NCBI GenBank assembly: GCA_030432135.1
Contig: JAUIHD010000022.1
Coordinates: 1 to 7,410, forward strand
Direction: 5' to 3'
Source of the DNA: a bacterium
GTDB lineage: Bacteria > Patescibacteriota > Minisyncoccia > Phycocordibacterales > 1-14-0-10-42-12
Length of the DNA: 7,410 bases
The translations under genes were made by a program, and so were the position numbers. Positions 4,341 through 7,410 of the stretch are shown one piece after another. The notes under the pieces were generated by a model that saw only the letters and a program-made list of their open reading frames with translations, was not told where the DNA came from and did no database searches. The number at the start of each line of letters is the position of its first letter. The stretch's first letter is position 1.

Positions 4341-5303
4341 ATGTCTAAAATTGCAGTTGGAGTTCTTCGTGGTGGTCCATCACATGAATACGAAGTCTCT
4401 CTCGAGAGTGGAAAAACTGTTTTGCAGAATTTGCCTGAAAAATATCGGCCAGTAGATATTTTTATTTCAAAAGACGGGGAATGGCATACCGACGGTATTG
4501 CCCGAAAGCCAGAACATATTTTAAAAGGAGTTGACGTCGTATTTAACGCACTCCATGGACAGTATGGTGAGGATGGGAAGGTTCAGCGAGTTCTTGAAAG
4601 TATCGGAGTGCCGTACACCGGGTCAGACACTATTGCAAGTGCTCTCTCAATGCATAAAGAAGAGGCAAAAAAGATTTTTAAACAGGCGGGTATTAGAGTA
4701 GCGGAACATAAGCGGGTTACTCCGCAAGACAATATGGAATTGGTGGTGCGTGATGCATTTGAAACAATGTTTCTTCCGCTTATTGTAAAACCAGTTGCGG
4801 CTGGATCCTCAGTGGGAATGACAGTAGTGCATAGTTATAGTGATCTACCCGAAGCTATTTATTATGCGTTTGGATATAGTGGCGTGGTACTTGTCGAAAA
4901 CTATATTCGAGGGAAAGAAGCTACTTGTACTGTTATAGATAATTTTCGAGAGAGTAACCACTATGCACTTTTGCCAATAGAGATTGTACGTCCAGAGAGT
5001 AAAGTTTTTTTTGATTATGACGCAAAGTATAAAGATGCCTATATGGGAAGGACATCGGGCAGCTTTTCATACGAAGATAAGAGGGCTATAGAAGAGGCGG
5101 CCATCAGAGCACATAAAGCGCTTGGACTTCGGCACTATTCTCGATCTGATTTTATAATTACCCCAAAAAGAGATGTTTATATTCTTGAGACTAATTCATT
5201 ACCCGGACTCACATCTCATTCATTTGTACCAAAGTCTCTTGAGGCAATCGGTTCAAATATGTCAGAATTTCTTGAACACGTGATTACACTTGCTCATAAG
5301 TAA
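4341..5303 (+). CDS. ddl: D-alanine--D-alanine ligase
   Basis: This cytoplasmic ATP-grasp enzyme joins two D-alanines for the peptidoglycan stem peptide. Its 320 residues match the family's usual length of about 300-350. Visible motifs are GGPSHEYEVS near the start (E16 corresponds to the N-terminal substrate-binding glutamate), ALHGQYGEDG, the hinge TGSDTIASALSMHK, the ATP-binding LIVKPVAAGSSVGM, VENYIRGKEAT, the omega-loop DYDAKYK whose tyrosine is typical of D-Ala-D-Ala rather than D-Ala-D-Lac enzymes, YSRSDF, and the metal/substrate motif LETNSLPGLTSHS. The ATG at 4341 fits the family start and a promoter placed for a leaderless message. The gene heads a tight operon, with only one base between its stop and the next ATG. 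Its presence implies that the cell makes, or at least modifies, its own peptidoglycan. Confidence 0.96.
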   Translation: MSKIAVGVLRGGPSHEYEVSLESGKTVLQNLPEKYRPVDIFISKDGEWHTDGIARKPEHILKGVDVVFNALHGQYGEDGKVQRVLESIGVPYTGSDTIASALSMHKEEAKKIFKQAGIRVAEHKRVTPQDNMELVVRDAFETMFLPLIVKPVAAGSSVGMTVVHSYSDLPEAIYYAFGYSGVVLVENYIRGKEATCTVIDNFRESNHYALLPIEIVRPESKVFFDYDAKYKDAYMGRTSGSFSYEDKRAIEEAAIRAHKALGLRHYSRSDFIITPKRDVYILETNSLPGLTSHSFVPKSLEAIGSNMSEFLEHVITLAHK

Positions 5304-5304
5304 A

Positions 5305-6261
5305 ATGAAAAAAGTTTTAGCAATAGTTACAATCTTTCTGCTACCTGTTTTTCTTGTTGAAATAATATCTAGGAGTACACCATTATTTGATCTTTTTGAT
5401 CCAGCCTTATTCTTATATATCGCAATACTGGGTTATGGATTGCCAGTGTTTTGTATTAGGGAGTTAGTAGTAAGAAAAAGAGTTTCTATAAAAGGCATAG
5501 TCTTTCTTGGTATGGCATACGCTATATACAATGAAGGATTGTTAGCACAAACATTTACCGCTGAAGTTTTGCCTATACGAGAATTTGAAGGAATAGCTCT
5601 CTTTTTTGGTGTACAAGTTGCATGGCTTATTGTCATTAGTCTATGGCATGCGTTTGCATCTGTTTTGTTCCCAATACTTATCTTTGATTATTTATTTCCT
5701 GAGTATAAGAAAGAAAACTTTCTACCGAGTACGCCTACTATGTTGCTTGCGGTGGGTCTAATTATTTTTGGGATTGCCAATTTTGTAAATAGCGGACAGA
5801 TAGAAGTGTTTGTATTCTTCATGGTTATGATTCTTTCGCTTGTTTCTGGCAGTTTGCACCATCGAACATTGTATGACCCAGAGCCATATCATAAATCTTC
5901 ACTGTTCATTTATGCGCTTGGAGTAATTGTAGGGCTTTTCCCACTCGCACTATTTCATTTCTTACCTTCGATAACGACAGGTACATTTTTTGTGGTGCTA
6001 TTTATTGCTCTATATATTCTAGTGAGAATTCTTTCATCAGGAGATGGTCTTAAAGAAAAGGGAATTTCTTTTGCACTAGGTCTTTATACACAATCAGCCA
6101 TTGTCGGCGCTATTGCGCTACATACTCAGGGCCGACTTGGTATTACTAATATTTTGTTACAGATAGGGTTTGTCGTTTTGGCTTTCTTGTATATTTTGTA
6201 TCTAAAACGTAATATGAAAAGTAATGCAGTCACAAAAGAAGCGCAAAGTAGCAATCTTTGA
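5305..6261 (+). CDS. Uncharacterised polytopic membrane protein
   Basis: The 318-residue protein is very hydrophobic, with about ten predicted membrane segments by eye and a charged cytosolic-looking tail. I chose the ATG at 5305, one base after the ddl stop; an in-frame TTG at 5290 inside ddl would only add MLISK. Striking conserved-looking pieces are GYGLPVFCIREL (43-54), MAYAIYNEGLLAQ with N76-E77-G78 inside or next to a membrane segment, and SLWHAF with H115. Polar E and H residues in membrane segments recall intramembrane enzymes such as CPBP-type proteases. The EExxxR motif is not present, however, so I do not assign that function. No SD is visible, so translation is probably coupled to ddl. 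The HAD gene begins 38 bases before this gene ends. A role in the envelope is a guess from context. Confidence 0.85.
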   Translation: MKKVLAIVTIFLLPVFLVEIISRSTPLFDLFDPALFLYIAILGYGLPVFCIRELVVRKRVSIKGIVFLGMAYAIYNEGLLAQTFTAEVLPIREFEGIALFFGVQVAWLIVISLWHAFASVLFPILIFDYLFPEYKKENFLPSTPTMLLAVGLIIFGIANFVNSGQIEVFVFFMVMILSLVSGSLHHRTLYDPEPYHKSSLFIYALGVIVGLFPLALFHFLPSITTGTFFVVLFIALYILVRILSSGDGLKEKGISFALGLYTQSAIVGAIALHTQGRLGITNILLQIGFVVLAFLYILYLKRNMKSNAVTKEAQSSNL

Positions 6262-6922
6262 TGTCGACGGTACTATTTTTCGTTCTAGCCTTTTGATTGA
6301 GACAGTGGAAGCCCTTATTGTAGAGGGAATTTTTCCAAAGAACACGAAGAAAAAATATGCAAAAGAATATCAGGCCTGGAAAGATAGAAAGGGAAGTTAT
6401 GAAGCGTATATAGACAAGGTGGTGGACGTATTTGTTTCAAATATAAAAGGAGTACATTACGGTGAGTTTATGGGAGTGGTTGAAAAAGTGATCGATTCAG
6501 AAAAAGAGCGAGTCTATATTTATACTCGCGATCTCGTGAAGACTTTAAAAAAGAAAGGGTATTATCTACTCGCAATCTCTCAGTCTCCTAAAGGGGTGCT
6601 TGATAAATTCTGTAAACATTTAGGTTTCAATAAAGTGTATGGGCGGTTTTATGAGATAGGAGCAACAGACAGATTTACTGGAAAAATTGTTGATGAGCAC
6701 CTGATAGGGAATAAGGCAAATATTGTAAAGCGAGCAATTGAGAAGGAAAACCTTACTTTGAAAAACTCTATTGCTGTGGGAGATACGGAGGGTGATATCT
6801 CAATGCTTGAGCTGGTTGAGAAACCTATTTGTTTTAATCCAAATACTGGGCTGTATAAATGGGCGCGACGTACGGGGGCAGCTGTTGTTGTTGAAAGAAA
6901 AGATGTTGTGTATAAAATTTAG
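6224..6922 (+). CDS. HAD-superfamily phosphatase, SerB-like (HAD-IB)
   Basis: This is a probable cytoplasmic phosphomonoesterase of 232 residues. All four HAD motifs are visible: DVDGT with nucleophile D13 and acid/base D15, S119 in LAISQSP, K164 in IGNKANIVK, and VGDTEGD with D187 and D191 for magnesium. The region between motifs I and II (about 20-105) is mostly helical, as expected of a C1 cap in phosphoserine-phosphatase-type enzymes. The substrate cannot be read from the sequence; phosphoserine, a lipid or sugar phosphate, or a nucleotide are all possible, so I give no symbol. The ATG at 6224 lies 38 bases inside the membrane-protein gene, with no clear SD, which points to translational coupling. 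A later start is unlikely because motif I begins at residue 13. Confidence 0.9.
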   Translation: MQSQKKRKVAIFDVDGTIFRSSLLIETVEALIVEGIFPKNTKKKYAKEYQAWKDRKGSYEAYIDKVVDVFVSNIKGVHYGEFMGVVEKVIDSEKERVYIYTRDLVKTLKKKGYYLLAISQSPKGVLDKFCKHLGFNKVYGRFYEIGATDRFTGKIVDEHLIGNKANIVKRAIEKENLTLKNSIAVGDTEGDISMLELVEKPICFNPNTGLYKWARRTGAAVVVERKDVVYKI

Positions 6923-6930
6923 TAACATAT

Positions 6931-6950
6931 ACATATCTACAGAGATGTGT
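6931..6950. other. Weak hairpin just after the phosphatase gene
   Basis: ACATATCT (6931..6938) pairs with AGATGTGT (6943..6950) around a 4-base loop, giving eight pairs including one G-U. No T-run follows on the plus strand, so it is at best a weak or Rho-assisted 3' end for the ddl operon. Its last base is the first base of the tRNA -35 box. Confidence 0.3.
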
Positions 6951-6978
6951 TGTCATCGGAAAGATTTCTATGTATACT
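6950..6978 (+). promoter_or_regulatory. Promoter of tRNA-Ala
   Basis: TTGTCA (6950..6955, 5/6) is followed by exactly 17 bases and TATACT (6973..6978, 5/6). The start is predicted near 6985, leaving a roughly 23-base 5' leader before the mature tRNA for RNase P to remove. Confidence 0.75.
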
Positions 6979-7007
6979 GTGCTCCAGCCTTATATTTTGG
7001 CTTATCT

Positions 7008-7083
7008 GGGCCCTTAGCTTAGTTGGTAGAGCGCCTCATTTGCAATGAGGAGGTCGGGAGTTCGAATCTCCCAGGGTCCACCA
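7008..7083 (+). tRNA. tRNA-Ala (anticodon UGC), CCA encoded
   Basis: The 76 bases fold into a complete cloverleaf. The acceptor is GGGCCCT with AGGGTCC (one G-U). The D stem is GCTT/GAGC, and the anticodon stem CCTCA/TGAGG holds loop TTTGCAA with anticodon TGC at 7041..7043. The T stem is GGGAG/CTCCC with loop TTCGAAT. Discriminator A and an encoded CCA follow (7081..7083). The G3-U70 pair that identifies alanine tRNAs is present as the third acceptor pair. The tRNA reads alanine codons by UGC wobble. A recombinase gene overlaps its 3' 65 bases on the other strand. Confidence 0.98.
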
Positions 7084-7410
7084 AAGAAGAATCTCCGAGT
7101 TCAGCGAGCTCAAAAACCCTTAAAGGTAGGGCTAAATGCGGAGTTCCAAATCCACTCGTTCGGTCATAGGTCAATCTCTCTTCGAAGACTAGTTTTAAGA
7201 CTATTTGTTTTGACTTTAAATCGTCTTTTTTCCAATACAGATAAGGGTTTTTTAAGAAGTTGAATGTTATATCCAAAGAAGTTCCAAAATCTTCATTACT
7301 AGATGACAAGATTTTGTTCTGACTCTCTGTTTCTGCCTCTTCTTTAGCGAGGCGCGCTAACTCATTTTCATAGTTCTCTATAAGAGTAGGATTATTAGTC
7401 CTACCCAATC
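7019..7410 (-). CDS. Large serine recombinase, C-terminal fragment (5' end outside window)
   Basis: About 130 C-terminal residues are visible; the frame runs off the right edge and the catalytic domain is not seen. The segment has a charged coiled-coil-like helix (ENYENELARLAKEEAE) and then FLKNPYLYWKKDDLKSKQIVLKLVF, EERLTYDR and GFGTPHLALPLRVFEL. I associate this pattern with the C-terminal part of large serine recombinases/integrases, notably in Patescibacteria. The last 21 codons (VDPGRFELPTSSLQMRRSTN region) and the TAA stop are the antisense of tRNA-Ala (7083..7019). The tail is therefore borrowed from the tRNA gene rather than evolved as recombinase. This is the expected picture for an element inserted at the tRNA 3' end with its integrase facing the junction. 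The assignment is from memory of the family, not a search. Confidence 0.75.
   Translation of the reverse strand, partial: LGRTNNPTLIENYENELARLAKEEAETESQNKILSSSNEDFGTSLDITFNFLKNPYLYWKKDDLKSKQIVLKLVFEERLTYDRTSGFGTPHLALPLRVFELAELGDSSLVDPGRFELPTSSLQMRRSTN
7061..7083. mobile_element. Putative attachment-site side at the tRNA-Ala 3' end
   Basis: The T-loop to CCA part of the tRNA is where site-specific integrases commonly insert. The recombinase gene begins to overlap exactly at the CCA. If an element is integrated, its left junction lies in or near this segment and a copy of it should occur at the far end, outside the window. No second copy is visible here, so the boundary is inferred only. Confidence 0.3.

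Noticed and set aside
5290..5304. TTG start at 5290 for the membrane protein
   Set aside because: The ATG at 5305 directly after the ddl stop gives a normal MKKVLAIV beginning; the TTG would add only five residues inside ddl.

Overview
The window looks like a fragment of a small, moderately AT-rich bacterial chromosome, most likely from the Candidate Phyla Radiation (Patescibacteria, Parcubacteria-like). I infer this from a UvrC cut down to its catalytic core, a compact UvrA, a serine-recombinase C-terminus of the kind I associate with these genomes, tightly overlapping genes, and few Shine-Dalgarno sites. TGA acts as a normal stop (end of the 5305..6261 gene), which argues against the recoded lineages. 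This placement rests on pattern recognition; no search was run.

Layout on the + strand. 1..1712 is the C-terminal two thirds of uvrA. It overlaps by one base (TAATG) a 191-residue protein with nucleotidyltransferase-fold hallmarks (1712..2287). After a short minus-strand gene comes uvrC (start placed at GTG 2731, end 3969). After a 371-base gap, ddl (4341..5303), a roughly 10-pass membrane protein (5305..6261) and a SerB-like HAD phosphatase (6224..6922) form a tight operon. tRNA-Ala(UGC) follows at 7008..7083 with its own sigma70-type promoter.

Layout on the - strand. Small transcription units sit between the housekeeping genes. A 95-codon orphan gene (2324..2611) has its own SD, an extended -10 and a perfect 12-bp terminator hairpin. 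In the uvrC-ddl gap I read two tandem small-RNA-like units (about 4245..4121 and 4078..3961). Each has a perfect TTGACA box, a 17-base spacer, a -10, a folded body and a GC-rich hairpin with a U-rich tail. Both carry exposed CCUCC-type motifs complementary to Shine-Dalgarno sequences. I do not recognise either as a known RNA family; they are the best candidate here for something undescribed. At the right edge, the C-terminus of a large serine recombinase runs antisense into the tRNA gene, which supplies its last codons and stop. This suggests a mobile element integrated at the tRNA 3' end and extending beyond the window.

How the parts fit together: UvrA and UvrC act in nucleotide excision repair. 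Ddl makes D-Ala-D-Ala for peptidoglycan. The HAD and membrane proteins are coupled to ddl by position but have no assigned substrate. The putative small RNAs lie between the DNA-repair and cell-wall units and point back toward uvrC.
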